DNA of 64,000 nucleotides from Blastocladiella emersonii ATCC 22665 (Eukaryota; Blastocladiomycota; Blastocladiomycetes; Blastocladiales; Blastocladiaceae). This document shows, one piece after another, positions 43,394-53,644 of this stretch; within the stretch, counting starts at the first letter, position 1, and every line of letters begins with the position of its first letter. A program made the translations under genes and the position numbers. The stretch spans positions 1,116,001 through 1,180,000 of the forward strand of contig JANHCV010000012.1 of the NCBI GenBank assembly GCA_025594325.1, in the 5' to 3' direction. The notes beneath the pieces were generated by a model. That model worked only from the letters and a program-made list of their open reading frames with translations. It had not been told where the DNA came from and made no database searches.

Positions 43394-43451
43394 CTTTCTC
43401 CTCGTGCGCGCGCTGTGAGAGAAGCCGCGCACCGCGCGCAGGAGGGAAAAG
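43394..43451. repeat. Hairpin repeat copy 3
   Basis: CTTTCTCCTCGTGCGCGCG pairs with CGCGCGCAGGAGGGAAAAG. The loop is GTGAGAGAAGCCGCGC. The right flank GCTCGCTTTCGTGTGG matches copy 2, and AAATAGATCCTG further on matches copy 1. Confidence 0.55.
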
Positions 43452-43621
43452 CTCGCTTTCGTGTGGCCGCTCGCTCGAGTTCCACGGGCGCGTTTTGGCG
43501 CGGTGGACCCTCAAGTTTGTTTTCGCGCGCAAATAGATCCTGAACCCGTTGTTGTTGTTGCACGTCATGTGAGCGCGAGAGTGAAGTATATACGTACACG
43601 CGAAAGTGAGCCGCCGCACCG

Positions 43622-44654
43622 CTACTCCTGTGCCTCCTCGGCCGCCTTCCCGCCGGTGCGCGCGAGCATGCCCGTGTACACGGTGACGGCGCGCATGGTC
43701 TTGTACGTGTACATTTCCTCGACCTCGACGTCGAGCCCGCGGGCGACGAGCGACTGGATGCTCGCGTCGTCGAGGTTGCGCGGCAGGAAGATGGCCAGGT
43801 TCTGCGTCTTGGCCAGGCACAGGTCGAGGAGCCGGTTCCTTTTGCACGCGGAGTTCGTGAGTCGGCGTCCGAGCGAGTGCAAAGACAAAATGTACCAATC
43901 GAGCGGGATGTTGTCGAGCGAGAACGTCGGCTGGTTGAGGTACTCGGGCCCGCCCCACGGTGGGCTCAGGAAGATGACGTCGGGCTGGGCGTTGGTGCGC
44001 TCGAGCCACTGGATCGCGTCGGCGAGCACGAGCTCGACGCGGTTGTCGACGCCGTACACGGTCGCGTTGTGCTGCGCGCACGCGAGGCGCACCGGGTCGA
44101 TCTCGATGCCGATCACTACGTATTGGGGACGGAGTTCAGCGATGCGGCGGGAAACCGACACGAGCGAGTGAAGCGTACCCTGCTCGCACGTCTCGGCAAA
44201 CTGGATCACGTTGCCGCCGACGCCAGCAAAAAGATCGACGATCAGGTCCGACTGGCAGCGGTCGGCGAGGTGCTTGGCAATCGACTCGGGCGTGACCGAG
44301 AACCACCCGACTACGTAACGACGCGCGTCATCAGCCTCCCCGATCTCTAGACACCCCCAAGCAGATGCTCGTACCCTCATCCATCCGGATCTCCTCGTCG
44401 TAGCGCGAGAAGAGCTGCTTCCGGCGGACCCAGTACTTGCGGACGCGCTGGGGGATCGAGTCGTTGGTCGACAGGGGCGGAAGTAGGGCGGAAAACGACG
44501 CGATAGGGGGCGTCGTTGCCCTGGACTTAAAGGTGGCAGCAGCCTGCTTGCCCGCGCGCGGGCCCTGGACCGTCGTGAGTGCGTCCTTGGGAGCGCCGCC
44601 GCGCGTCCCGCGCCGCGTCCGCTTGCGCTTCTGTTGCTGCGTGTCTGGCTTCAT
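43622..44654 (-). CDS. TGS1: Trimethylguanosine synthase (snRNA cap hypermethylase)
   Basis: Three exons on the minus strand (44654-44375, 44310-44179, 44115-43622) encode 301 residues. The first intron has a GTACGA donor and a GTAG acceptor. The second has a GTACGC donor, is 63 bases long with no in-frame stop, and is recognised because removing it joins FAETCEQ to VIGIEIDP as the family requires. Motifs are KYWVRRKQLFSRYDE, GWFSVTPESIAKHLA, VDLFAGVGGNVIQFA (SAM binding) and FLSPPWGGPEY (catalytic, with the guanine-stacking Trp). The enzyme dimethylates the m7G caps of snRNAs and snoRNAs in the nucleus. The basic N-terminus (QQQKRKRTRRGTRGG) may serve nuclear or nucleolar targeting. The start at 44654 is the last ATG before the basic stretch. 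Confidence 0.9.
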
Positions 44655-45102
44655 GGTATCGTTACGTCGCGAATGTTGTGGGACGGGAGTTGGACGCGTG
44701 GTTTGCTGCTGGACGCGTCGCCGACAGCTTCGCGTGAGTGCGTCGGCATCAGCTGGGGTCAGGTGACCGGGCGCCACTGCCTCCAAAGGCATTCCGTGAT
44801 CGGACGCTGATCTCCGCAGCCGGTCGAATCTGGTGCCCTGGCCGCGAATATCAATTCGCTCTCACCAAATGGTGCGCATGGCCCATACAAACTATTTGCG
44901 CCGTTCAGAAGCACTAATCGCCGCCCGCTACATGCAGGATTCGGGGCGGAAGCTTACGGCTGCGAGCTCGGCCGCCGACCACGACGCCACACGGCAACCG
45001 TTGACCAACCCCTTCTCCCCGCACCGCCGAATTCGGCAAGTCTCTATCCCGCCCTCGCTCGCTCGTCGCGCCACCATACATACCCCTGGCATCCGAGGCC
45101 CG
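44655..45102. other. Divergent spacer between TGS1 and F1
   Basis: It should carry both promoters. An open frame extends upstream of F1 through 44869, but the CGTCGCGCCAC string near 45066 looks like half of the bipartite element, so the region is read as untranslated. Confidence 0.35.
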
Positions 45103-47334
45103 ATGGATCGCCCAACGTTTGCAACTGGCCGCGGTCCGCGGCCAACACCGACCGCATCACCGGCCCCGATCACGACTTCCACCGCGCCTTCGGCGGTGTC
45201 TGCCTCGACGAGTGCATCGACGGCATGGACCACCGCTACCACGTCGGGCAGCAGTAGCAGTATTAGCGCAGTCGTGTCGACGAGCGCGAGTGCATCCGCA
45301 TCCGTCATCTCGGCGCGGCTCGAGACGCCGGCGACGACGTCGCTCGTGCTGTCCAAGGCCGGCGCCCCCGCGACGCCCGGCGTCCTCGACGTCTCGGAGC
45401 CGCCTGCACCTGTCCCCGCGCCAACACCGACCTCCTCCTCTCAGACGGTGACGGTGAGCTCGACGTCGGTCGCATGGCCGGCACTATCGACCGAGCCCGC
45501 CACGACGAGCGTGGCCACAGAGAACACGCCGGCCGACGCCGCCGCCAGCAGCTCGTCGCTCGTGGTGATCCAGCGCGTGGCGACGGCGTGGTACGCCATC
45601 AGCACCGCCGTGATCGCCATCGCGCTGTGGGTGCTGATCAAGCGGATCCGGCTTCCGGCCGAGGTCAAGCGCGTATGGTGGGCGCAGCTCGCCCTCATCG
45701 TGGCGGCGACGGCCTCCAACACGCTGCAGCTCGTGTACACGCTGCTGCCCGACGGCGACTACGTGACGAGCGTGGCGTGGTCGGTGGTCGATTTCTCAGA
45801 CTACGTGCTGTACGCGCTCGTGCTCGACCTGGCCGTGTACCTCGGGCTCAAGCGGGTGCAGGCGGCGCTGCCGCCGGCGTGGGCGCACTGGACCATCTGC
45901 TGGAGCGCGCTGCTCGGGATCCTGGTCATGACGCTGGCGCTCGTCTTCAGTGTCGCCGTGTACTACGCGCCGGCGGCGCTGTGCCCGCGGCTCGCCGCGG
46001 ACGCCGACGCCGATGCCGCGGCCCCCTGCTCGCTCGTGTACCTCGCCGTCGCGCAGAGCGTGTTCCTCGCGGCGGACCTGACGCTGTGCATCCTGTACGT
46101 GGCGTCATGGCGGCGGTTCGCGCGGCTCGTCGGGCTCAAGACGACGTCGCTCGCGGTGCCCGGCCGCCTGATCGTCGCCGCGTTCACGGCGAGCGCGGCC
46201 ATGCAGCTGTTCCTGCTCATCTCCGCCTTCTCGCCGTCGCCGTGGGAGGGGTCGCGCATCGTCTGGCTCGCACACACCACGCTGCTCGTCGGCACCAGCA
46301 CCCTGCTCACGCACCAGCTCGCGACCGCGCTCGACCCGACGGCGATCAAGGAGCCCGACGCCAGCGCGACCGCAGCGCTCGCGGCTGCCGGGCTGCCGTA
46401 CAACGCCTCGGCGGACGCGGCGACGGTCGTCGACGTCGACAAGCTGACGTGCCCGCAGCTCGTGTGGCACGAGCTCGTGCAGTGCTTTGGCGGGCCGTGC
46501 TGCTGCATCGCCGCGTGCCGCCCGCGCTCCATTGACGACGCGAACCGCCACGTCGATGCGCCGCCCACGGCCGCGCCGCCCACGGCCGCGCCTCCGCCCG
46601 CCTGGCTCGATCCGCAACAGCAGCTGCCCATGTCCCCCGTCGCCGCCCAACCGCAGCACCTCCTCGGCGCGCCGCTCATGTACGTGCAAGCGCCGCTGCT
46701 CCCGCCACCGGCGCGCGACGCGGGCGGGCTCGAGAGCGGCGGGAGCGCGGCCACGATGCTGACGCCGCCGAGCGAGCCGGCCGACATGCTGCAGTGGGGC
46801 GCCGCGCACTCGGGCGACCTGCTCGCGCCCCCACTCGCGCCGGCTGCCGAACCGCGGTCTCTCGCAACACCGTCCCCCTTCCTCGACAGCACCCAGAGCC
46901 CCGTCGTCGCGCCGTCGGTCCTGTCGAGCCAGGGCGGGCGCAAGTCGCCGAGCACGCGGTCGAACCTGCGTCTCGGCGCCTTTGCGCTGTCGCTGTCCCT
47001 CCCGCGGCGCACGACGAGCCCGCGCACGCCGCCCGTCGAGATCCCGCTTGCGTTCACGAGTCTCGACCGCGGTCAGGCGACGCTTACGGCCGTGGCCTCC
47101 GAGACGACGGCGGACGCGGACGAGTCGGTGCGCAGCCGCAGCATCGAGATCTCGGACGACGAGGACGACGTCAACAGTCCGCGGGCGCGGAACCGCGCGC
47201 TCGCGACGCCCGCTGTCCCGCCAAAAAAGAGCCGCGCGGCGAGCACAGTCGCGTCCATCGACTCGGACAGCATGGACGGCGATGATGAGGACAGCTGGGC
47301 GACGCGCGCGGTGCTTCCACAGCCGCGACCGTGA
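45103..47334 (+). CDS. F1: long seven-transmembrane protein with S/T-rich ends
   Basis: A single exon encodes 743 residues from the ATG at 45103 (MDRPTFATGRG). An ATG at 44869 in the same frame would add 78. The first 150 residues are Ser/Thr/Ala-rich and mucin-like, consistent with an extracellular stalk. Seven hydrophobic spans follow between about residues 155 and 420, aligning with F2 and F3 (AAWAHWTIC-type blocks, VQAALPPAWAHW, and a span ending ILYVASWRRFARL). A cysteine cluster (CFGGPCCCIAAC) after span seven may be palmitoylated. The tail is proline-rich and carries RSIEISDDEDD near residue 680, shared with F2 and F3. Receptor-like topology; ligand and family unknown. Confidence 0.7.
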   Translation: MDRPTFATGRGPRPTPTASPAPITTSTAPSAVSASTSASTAWTTATTSGSSSSISAVVSTSASASASVISARLETPATTSLVLSKAGAPATPGVLDVSEPPAPVPAPTPTSSSQTVTVSSTSVAWPALSTEPATTSVATENTPADAAASSSSLVVIQRVATAWYAISTAVIAIALWVLIKRIRLPAEVKRVWWAQLALIVAATASNTLQLVYTLLPDGDYVTSVAWSVVDFSDYVLYALVLDLAVYLGLKRVQAALPPAWAHWTICWSALLGILVMTLALVFSVAVYYAPAALCPRLAADADADAAAPCSLVYLAVAQSVFLAADLTLCILYVASWRRFARLVGLKTTSLAVPGRLIVAAFTASAAMQLFLLISAFSPSPWEGSRIVWLAHTTLLVGTSTLLTHQLATALDPTAIKEPDASATAALAAAGLPYNASADAATVVDVDKLTCPQLVWHELVQCFGGPCCCIAACRPRSIDDANRHVDAPPTAAPPTAAPPPAWLDPQQQLPMSPVAAQPQHLLGAPLMYVQAPLLPPPARDAGGLESGGSAATMLTPPSEPADMLQWGAAHSGDLLAPPLAPAAEPRSLATPSPFLDSTQSPVVAPSVLSSQGGRKSPSTRSNLRLGAFALSLSLPRRTTSPRTPPVEIPLAFTSLDRGQATLTAVASETTADADESVRSRSIEISDDEDDVNSPRARNRALATPAVPPKKSRAASTVASIDSDSMDGDDEDSWATRAVLPQPRP

Positions 47335-47699
47335 CCGTGATGGCGAGCGTGATCCCCCTCCTACCCCAATCAATAGAATCTTACACTCACGCTTCGAGGG
47401 AGCAAAGGGCAGGGACGGCCGACGATCCACGCGCCCGAAACAACGTGCCCGGCGCGCGGTCCAGGCTCTCGGCGGAAATTGCCGCATGCACGAGCCCCTG
47501 AATGTGGGTGACGGCCCGAAACCTAAATCATGCAACGCGTAGTCGAACGGGTGCGCTTGTGCGGGGACACGGGCGGGCGGGACGGGAGGGTGGTCGGCGG
47601 CGGTCGGCGAGCGGGGAGGGGCAGCGACCTCCGCTCTCCTCGCTCTCCCCAAGCCCTTCACGAAAGCACCACCTAGACTAGCCCGAATCCCATGCAACC
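47335..47699. other. Spacer between F1 and F2
   Basis: No gene is seen. It ends CATGCAACCATGTCC, an ATG-containing leader that is repeated at the start of F3. Confidence 0.5.
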
Positions 47700-49181
47700 A
47701 TGTCCAGCGACCCCATGAAACCCGACCCCGCCACCCTCCGCGCGGCGCCGGGCCTGCTCGCCGCCGCCATCGCCGTGTACGGCGCGTCGCTCGCGCTCGC
47801 GGCGTACCTCGCCTGCCGCGTGCTGCCGCGGATCCGGCTGCCGCGCAGCCTGTCGCGGGTCGCCAAGGCGCAGTGGCTGCTCGTCTCCCTGAGCGTGCTG
47901 TCCAACACGATCCAGCTGGTGTGCCACGCGTTCCCGCAGGACGACGTCGGCGGCGCCTTCAACGGGTGGTGGTTCGCGCTCGGCATCGTCGACAACGCCG
48001 TCTACGCCACCATGCTCAACCTGTACATCTACCTGGCCCTGTGGCGCATCCAGGCCGCGCTGCCGCCCGCCTGGGCCCACGCCACCAACTCGTGGCTGAC
48101 GCTGGCTGCCATGGTCGGCCTGTTTGCCCTCATGATGCTGTCGCTCGCGGGGTACTACCTACCCGCGGCCCTGTGCATCTCGGGGACGCGCGGCGCGATG
48201 CCGGACCCGGACGTGTGCACGTACAGCTACCTGATGTCGGCCGAGATCCTGTTCACGGCGTGCGACCTGTCGCTCGCGCTGCTGTACATCTACTCGTGGC
48301 GCCGCCACGCGCGCATGCTGATGCTCCCGCAGCACGCCATGCACCGCGGCGTCGGGCTCGTCGTCCTCGCGTTTTTGGGGTCGGCGGCCACGATGGGCCT
48401 CCTCATGACCTACGCATTCACGCCCGTCGACCAGGACCCCTTCTTCGCCGGCCCGCGCATCCTCTGGATGGTCCACACCGCGATCATGATCGCCGCGTCC
48501 GCGAAGCTCACGCGGCAGCTCGCGGACGCGCTCACGTTCAACAAGGGGATCATCTCGCGCTCGTTCGACGATACGCCCGTCCCGACCACCACGCTCTCGT
48601 CCATTGACGACCACGCCGACCTCGGCCACCGCCCGCGCTCCGACAGCGCCGCGGCGCTCGCTGCCGCCAACGGGAACGCAAGAATCAACGCGGTCGAGCC
48701 GCCGCCACCCACCTCGTCTGCGTACCCCGCCGACTCGTGGGCCGCGTACCCGGCCTCCGCGCCGCCGCCGCGCCCGTGCTGGTTCAAGCGGCTCCGCGGC
48801 TCCGGCACCTCGCGCTACGGCGGCGGCGGTGCTGGTTCCGCGACCCCGCGCTCGCTCGCGACCCCGCTGTTCGCCAGCGGCCCGCTGCCCTCGCAGCGCG
48901 GGTCGTACTCGACCACGCCGTCGCCGCGCAGCGGGTCCGCGAGTCTCGCGCTGTACTCCCCCGCCATCGAGATGGATTCGGGGATCGGTGGTGGGCGGAA
49001 GAGCGCGGACTCGTGGGTCGCACCCGGGCGCGGAAGCGGCGGGGGTGGCGGCGGCGGGTACGCGTCGTCCGAGGATACCGCGAGCATCGAGATCTCGAGC
49101 GACGAGGACGAGGAGTACGGGCACGGGCATCAACTGCACTCGAGTCACCGACGCGGGGGTGGGAGTGGAAGCGGGTGGTGA
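47700..49181 (+). CDS. F2: seven-transmembrane protein, receptor-like
   Basis: A single exon encodes 493 residues. Seven spans lie at about residues 15-40, 58-80, 88-115, 130-157, 175-202, 218-242 and 250-275. Conserved cytoplasmic-loop blocks are RIRLPRSLSRV, LALWRIQAALPPAWAH and YIYSWRRHARM. The tail of about 210 residues is rich in Ser, Gly and Pro. It contains ASIEISSDEDEEYGHG near residue 460, a hydrophobic core followed by an acidic run. F3 is a close paralogue and F1 a more distant one. The likely location is the plasma membrane, with a regulated tail. No known receptor class is recognised. Confidence 0.75.
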   Translation: MSSDPMKPDPATLRAAPGLLAAAIAVYGASLALAAYLACRVLPRIRLPRSLSRVAKAQWLLVSLSVLSNTIQLVCHAFPQDDVGGAFNGWWFALGIVDNAVYATMLNLYIYLALWRIQAALPPAWAHATNSWLTLAAMVGLFALMMLSLAGYYLPAALCISGTRGAMPDPDVCTYSYLMSAEILFTACDLSLALLYIYSWRRHARMLMLPQHAMHRGVGLVVLAFLGSAATMGLLMTYAFTPVDQDPFFAGPRILWMVHTAIMIAASAKLTRQLADALTFNKGIISRSFDDTPVPTTTLSSIDDHADLGHRPRSDSAAALAAANGNARINAVEPPPPTSSAYPADSWAAYPASAPPPRPCWFKRLRGSGTSRYGGGGAGSATPRSLATPLFASGPLPSQRGSYSTTPSPRSGSASLALYSPAIEMDSGIGGGRKSADSWVAPGRGSGGGGGGGYASSEDTASIEISSDEDEEYGHGHQLHSSHRRGGGSGSGW

Positions 49182-49254
49182 CCACCGTCGCTGTCGTTGG
49201 CTGAGCGAGCGCGGGAGTGATACCACGGGCACCGTTATCCATCTGGAAGTGTGA

Positions 49255-50581
49255 TTATATAGAGCTTTTCTTGCAATCAATCAACCGCTCGCGGATCACG
49301 TCCGCTGCAAAGTCCCACGGCCTGGACTTTCGCGGCGCGAAAGCGTACAGAGACACCTCATCTGCCGCGGGAAGAATGCTCAAGCACCTTGTCCCAGCTT
49401 TGCACGGCGCCGCGCGTCCTTGACACTCGCACCACCCCTCGTCGTCAACACCGTCGACCAGCTCCGCCCACATATCGTCCGCAACAATCCCAACGCGGAC
49501 CATGGCCTCGAGCAGCTCCAGATTGCCATCCGCAAGCACACGCGGGACAAGCGCTCGGGCAGCCTCAGCGCGTTCCCCCCGGCGCACACTCGACCGTCGC
49601 GTAGTACCCCTCGACGAGCCCCATGACGAGCGTCCGACTATTCTCCCACTCGTACCGGGGCGCACACGCCTTGAGCACGCGCAGGTCCTTGTCGACCCAC
49701 CCGCGCCCACGAAGCCACTCGAGCGTCTGCACCATGTGGGTCAGGACGTCGTCGCCGACATACTCCCGGTCGCGTCCGTGCTCTAGGATCGTCAAGCGGT
49801 CGCACCACGCCTGCTCAGCGTACCGCGCCACATCGACCGGGTACGGCGGCTGCGTGAGGATGGCGAGCGCGCGCACGTCCCACTCTACGAGCGCGAGGAT
49901 CGCGAGGTACGCCGGGAACGTGATGTGGTGTGCGGGATCGGGACGTAGCAGAGAAGCGTGGCATGCAGCCGCTCGTCAAGCTGGATGCGGGTCCAGTGCT
50001 GGAGCGGGCGTTTGAGGTCGAGGATGGACGGGTCCGCGGAGACGAGGGCCGCGAGGAGCGAGTGCATGCAGGTGACGTCGCCAGAGTACAGGAAGAAGAT
50101 GGCGAGGAGCAGGCCGCACGGAACCAGCGTGAACCGCACGGGCGACGCGACCACGTCGTGGTCTGCTGCAAGGTACGCGTTCAGCTGCGCGGCGAAGGGG
50201 CCGCCAGTGGAAGCCGAGTGACGAGCGGCGCGGGTGACGTGCGCAGCGAAGCGGTTGTTGAACGGATGCGCCAGAACGCAAGCAGTACCGCCACGGGGAG
50301 ACTGGTCGCAGTTGAGCCGCCCCGCGAACATGCTCCCCATGTACACGGACAGCGGGTTGCGATCCGCTCTGAAGCACGGCGGCTCGAAGCACAGGATAAA
50401 TGCAGGTGCGAGAGAGGCCGCCTTGCTGCGGATGGCCAAGCGGATCCAGCAGGTGTGTACGCGAGTGGCGCGGGCCGTCTGCGCGAGCTCGACCGAGGTC
50501 GCGGCGAGCATAGAGCGGGGTCGAGTAACTAGGCTGAGTACATCCTCCAGAAGCTGTTGCGGCAAGTTGTCTAGTACATGG
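49255..50581 (-). pseudogene. C3: decayed family C gene
   Basis: Similarity to C2 runs from LPQQLLEDVLSLV to HATLLCYVP, then continues in another frame with VEWDVRALAILTQPPYPVD and LEWLRGRGWVDKDL. A further shift leads to LELLEAMVRVGIVADDMWAEL, and then directly to PWDFAADVIRERL, the end of exon 2. The start codon region is also one base out (ATGTACTAG where C2 has ATGAAGCTC). The end of exon 1, the intron and most of exon 2 are deleted. It is clearly a pseudogene. Confidence 0.75.
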
Positions 50582-50638
50582 TCATTGTCTGCGGTGTGGA
50601 TGAGAGCGAGGGCGGATCAGAGTGGATCAGGCCCCGAA

Positions 50639-50662
50639 AGACGCGTGTGGCGCAACGCGCTC
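50639..50662 (-). promoter_or_regulatory. Bipartite element upstream of pseudogene C3
   Basis: Read on the minus strand: GAGCGCGTT, six bases, CACGCGTCT. It lies 58 bases before the C3 start, so the element persists although the gene is dead. Confidence 0.45.
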
Positions 50663-50734
50663 TCCCGCCGTCCTCTCCCGTCAACAACGAAGCACGCCCA
50701 AGGACGCCGACATGCCGTTATAATTCTTTTAAGA

Positions 50735-52539
50735 TCAGGTCCGAGCCGGATACCGCTCGCGGATCAGCTTGGCCGCAACGTGCCACGGCTTCGACCCGCT
50801 CATCGCGCGCGGGTGGACACGGACCTCGCCGAGGACGTGATGCGCGTACGGTGAGTTGGCCCGCTGGTCGAGGAAGTCGAGGTGCTGCAGGTACGCGTTC
50901 ACGTCCTTGTCGGCGAGGAATGCGAGCGTCGGTTCCATGGTGCGCTCGTCGTTGAGGGCAAACGAGAGCAGGTACGCGAGGGAAAGCGTCATGGAATTGA
51001 CCTTGTCGGGCTCGGTGGGCCATGGCATCGACGCGACGTGCATGAGGAGGTCGAGAGCCGAGGGACGTTCAACGCCGCGTTCGTGAAGCAGGTTGAACGC
51101 GGGGAGAAGCGCCCCCGAGTCGGTGGCGGATTCGAGCATCTCGTAGGTGATGAAGCGTAGCGAGGACGACAGTGAAGATGCCGCGCCCGCAAGACGAAGC
51201 AAATGGGCGGTCTTGGACCGCGTGCGGGTGCCATCGAGCATCGCTACACAGCACGGGTCGCGTCAGCTCCGCATCCACCAGGTTCGGGCGAGGAGGCGAT
51301 CGTACCGCTGGTGAGCACCGTGTCCCACTCCTGTACCGCGCCGGGCGTGAGCGCGATCTCACCGAGGCGTTCTCGCCACACGTCGTCGTCATCGTCTCCA
51401 AGTTCACTCAGCAGCGCCGCCCACATGTCGTCCGAGACGAACCCGACGCGCACCGCGGCCGCGAGAAGTTCGAGATCGTGGCCCTCGAGGTGCTGCGGGA
51501 CCATCGAGTCCGCGACCAGCACGCGCTTCTCGGGATCGCCCCGCGGGATCGTCGCGTAGTACCCGTGCACGAGCGCCTTGACGAGCGGATGGACGTCCCA
51601 GTACGCGCACGCCTGAATCACCAGCAGGCCCGTATCGACCCACCCGCGCCCGCGCAGCCACTCGAGCCCGCATGTCAAGCGGGCCAGTGCGGCCTCGGGC
51701 TCGTCATGGCCACCCGAGCGCGCCATGATGGTCGAGTGGTCGCACCACGCCTGCTGGACGCACTGCGCCACGTCGACCGAGTACGGCGGCTGCACGAGCA
51801 CGTCGAGCGCGGATACGTCCCACTCGATGAGCGCAAGGATCGCAAGGTACGCGAGGAACGTGACGTGGTGCGCGGAGTTGTCGGCGGGCGGCGAGTTGAC
51901 GAGCAGCGTGACGTGTACCCGCTCGTCAATGTGGATACGCGTCCAGTGGGCGAGCGGCCGTTTCAGCGTGAGAACGGTTGGGTCTGCCGCAATGAGCGCG
52001 TCGAGCAGCGACTGCATCCGCGCGTGGTCGCCGGTGTACAGAAAGAAGATGGCGAGGAGCAGGCCGCACGGTAAAAGGGTGAACCGCACGGGCGACGCGA
52101 CCACGTCGTGCGTCGCCGCGAGGTACGCGTCGAGCTGCGCGGCGAGCGGGTTACCGCTCAAATCCGAGTGACGCGCGGCGCGGACAACGTGCTCGGTGAA
52201 CACATCGCTGAATGGGTGCACCAGTCCAAGCGCGGGACCAAACTGGACCGAGTGGTCGTAGTAGAGGCGCCCCGCGAACAGGCTGCTGATGAACACGGAC
52301 ACCGGGTTGCGGAACGCCGTGACCCACTGCGGCTCGTACGCGGACCGAAGACTGGGCACCAGCGCGACCGTCTTGCGGCGTATGACGCGGTGGGTCCAGC
52401 GTGTGCACACGCGGGCGGTACGGGCGGCCTGCGCGAGCTCGCCCGTGCTCACGGCAAAAAACGCAAGGGGCTCCGCGACGAGGCTCAGTACATCCCCGAT
52501 CAGCTGTTGCGGCAAGTCATTGAGCTTCATGGGATTCAT
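50735..52539 (-). CDS. C2: F-box-like / ankyrin-like family protein
   Basis: Exons 52539-51306 and 51243-50735 encode 580 residues. The 62-base intron (51244-51305) has a GTACGA donor and a GTGTAG acceptor, phase 1. The protein starts MNPMKLNDLPQQLIGDVLSL, an F-box-like core, and continues with C-family blocks: HVVRAARHSDLSG, LPCGLLLAIFFLYTGD, WDVSALDVLVQPPYSVD, LEWLRGRGWVD and HDLELLAAAVRVGFVSDDMW. It aligns with C1 along its whole length, apart from the acidic insert of C1. The start 52539 matches the MKLNDLPQ start of C1; the longer upstream frame is rejected. A soluble adaptor role is inferred. Confidence 0.75.
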
Positions 52540-52601
52540 TAGGCGAGGGTTTGAGTGCGGATCGCGGCGGCGGCGTGTGGCGGTTTGGCGTCCCTCGGCC
52601 G

Positions 52602-52626
52602 TGTCGCGTGAGCGGCGCAACGCGGT
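52602..52626 (-). promoter_or_regulatory. Bipartite element upstream of C2
   Basis: Read on the minus strand: ACCGCGTT, eight bases (GCGCCGCT), then CACGCGACA, 63 bases before the C2 ATG. Confidence 0.55.
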
Positions 52627-52849
52627 CGCTGGGCACACTCGCGTCCCTCCGCCCGCCTTGAGCAGCGCCCCAGTCCCGAGGTCGCGGCCAAGGGGCGAAA
52701 TGACTCAGCGTCGGGAGGAGTGAGCATGTTGCTCGGCGCATGGGTACGATTAGCAAGGCGGCCGGTGAACTGCTGTCGCATCAAAAGGATATTGTGTGCG
52801 TGCGAATTGAGCAATCAAGATATGCAATTACTATCATCATTGAGACGTG

Positions 52850-53112
52850 AAGAGATCAGGGATCGTTCGCGATGACGAAGTAGCCCGAGGAGGTGGATCT
52901 CGGACGCTATGTGCAAGAGAAAGCGGTGCGACGCGGCCACGGAACGTAGCCTTCCGCGGAAGAGGTTTCCGATGACGGCGGCGACACGTTGCATCAAGTT
53001 GGACGTTTCATGGTAGCCAACTGATACCAGGGTGGAAGCGAAGCGTTCGAGTCGCCTGTGTGGCGTAACGAACGAGGCGCTCAACCGCATCTCGTGAGTG
53101 GCGCGGCGCCCC
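52850..53112 (-). pseudogene. Remnant of a family B start with its upstream element
   Basis: On the minus strand a weak element (53088-53112) is followed by GTTACGCCACACAGGCGAC and, 50-60 bases on, CATGAAACGTCCAACTTGATG. That is close to the family start ATGAAACTTGATGCATTG with six bases inserted. The following frame does not match any family member well. It is a degraded copy. Confidence 0.35.
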
Positions 53113-53181
53113 GTTGCCATCACTCGCTCAGCCCACGGATCGGTGAGGAGAACGAATCATATTTTTTACTGTTTGCAACGT

Positions 53182-53231
53182 CAAGGACAAATCGTGTGTG
53201 GAGAGGCAAGGACAAATCGTGTGTGGAGAGG
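53182..53231. repeat. 25-base tandem duplication
   Basis: Two exact head-to-tail copies of a 25-base unit (CAAGGACAAATCGTGTGTGG plus AGAGG) at 53182-53206 and 53207-53231. Confidence 0.8.
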
Positions 53232-53261
53232 GAGGAGAGCGACCTGTTACTACAAGGGGTT

Positions 53262-53644
53262 GCTTCAAGTAGCGCGGTGCAGGACGTCAATCGTGTGCAT
53301 GAGGGCGGTTCACGGCGGATCGCGACCTTGGCGGCTCGGATGGACTGGGATCATGGCCGTGGTCAGCTCGAGCGTGCCAGCGTCCCAGGTCTTCTTGAGC
53401 GGCTGATCAAGCGGTGTGAGCTTGCAAAGCCAAGTGACGCAGTCACCAATCAACGCCATGGTGGGCGCCATGAGCGCCTCGTCGTTAAGTGCGATACATA
53501 AGACTTGGGACAATTGCATGTCCCAGTAAATCCGACCGCGTTCGCGCCGCCGATCAAGCAGGAGCCGTAGCAAATCAAGCGGCGCAAAGGGCACGGCAGC
53601 TGGTCAAGGGGGCCTTCAACCAGGCGTTGGACCACCTTGATCAA
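53262..53644 (-). pseudogene. Remnant of family B exon 2
   Basis: FAPLDLLRLLLDRR and QLSQVLCIALNDEALMAPT match exon 2 of B1 and B2. IPVHPSRQGRDPP matches VPVHPTRRGADPP of B2, but the next codon is TGA where B2 has TGC. After it, TALMHTIDVLHRAT matches TAWTYAVDALLSRF. The 5' part is frameshifted. Exon 1 is absent. Confidence 0.65.

Larger units (their letters stand above)
40221..43621. other. 3.4 kb gene-poor stretch with hairpin repeats and a gene remnant
   Basis: No intact gene is supported. It contains three copies of a hairpin repeat, half-copies of the bipartite element (near 41527 and, reversed, 42453), and a degraded family B start near 42930-43080. Frames of 100-240 codons seen here are GC-driven and run through the hairpins, so they are not called. 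Confidence 0.5.

Noticed and set aside
43359-43621. Downstream extension of a frame past the TGS1 stop
   Set aside because: It is a different frame from TGS1, and its similarity to the 42.3 kb frame is due to the hairpin repeat.
44833-45102. Extended N-terminus of F1
   Set aside because: F2 and F3 have no such leader, and a promoter-like CGTCGCGCCAC lies within it. It remains possible from the ATG at 44869.
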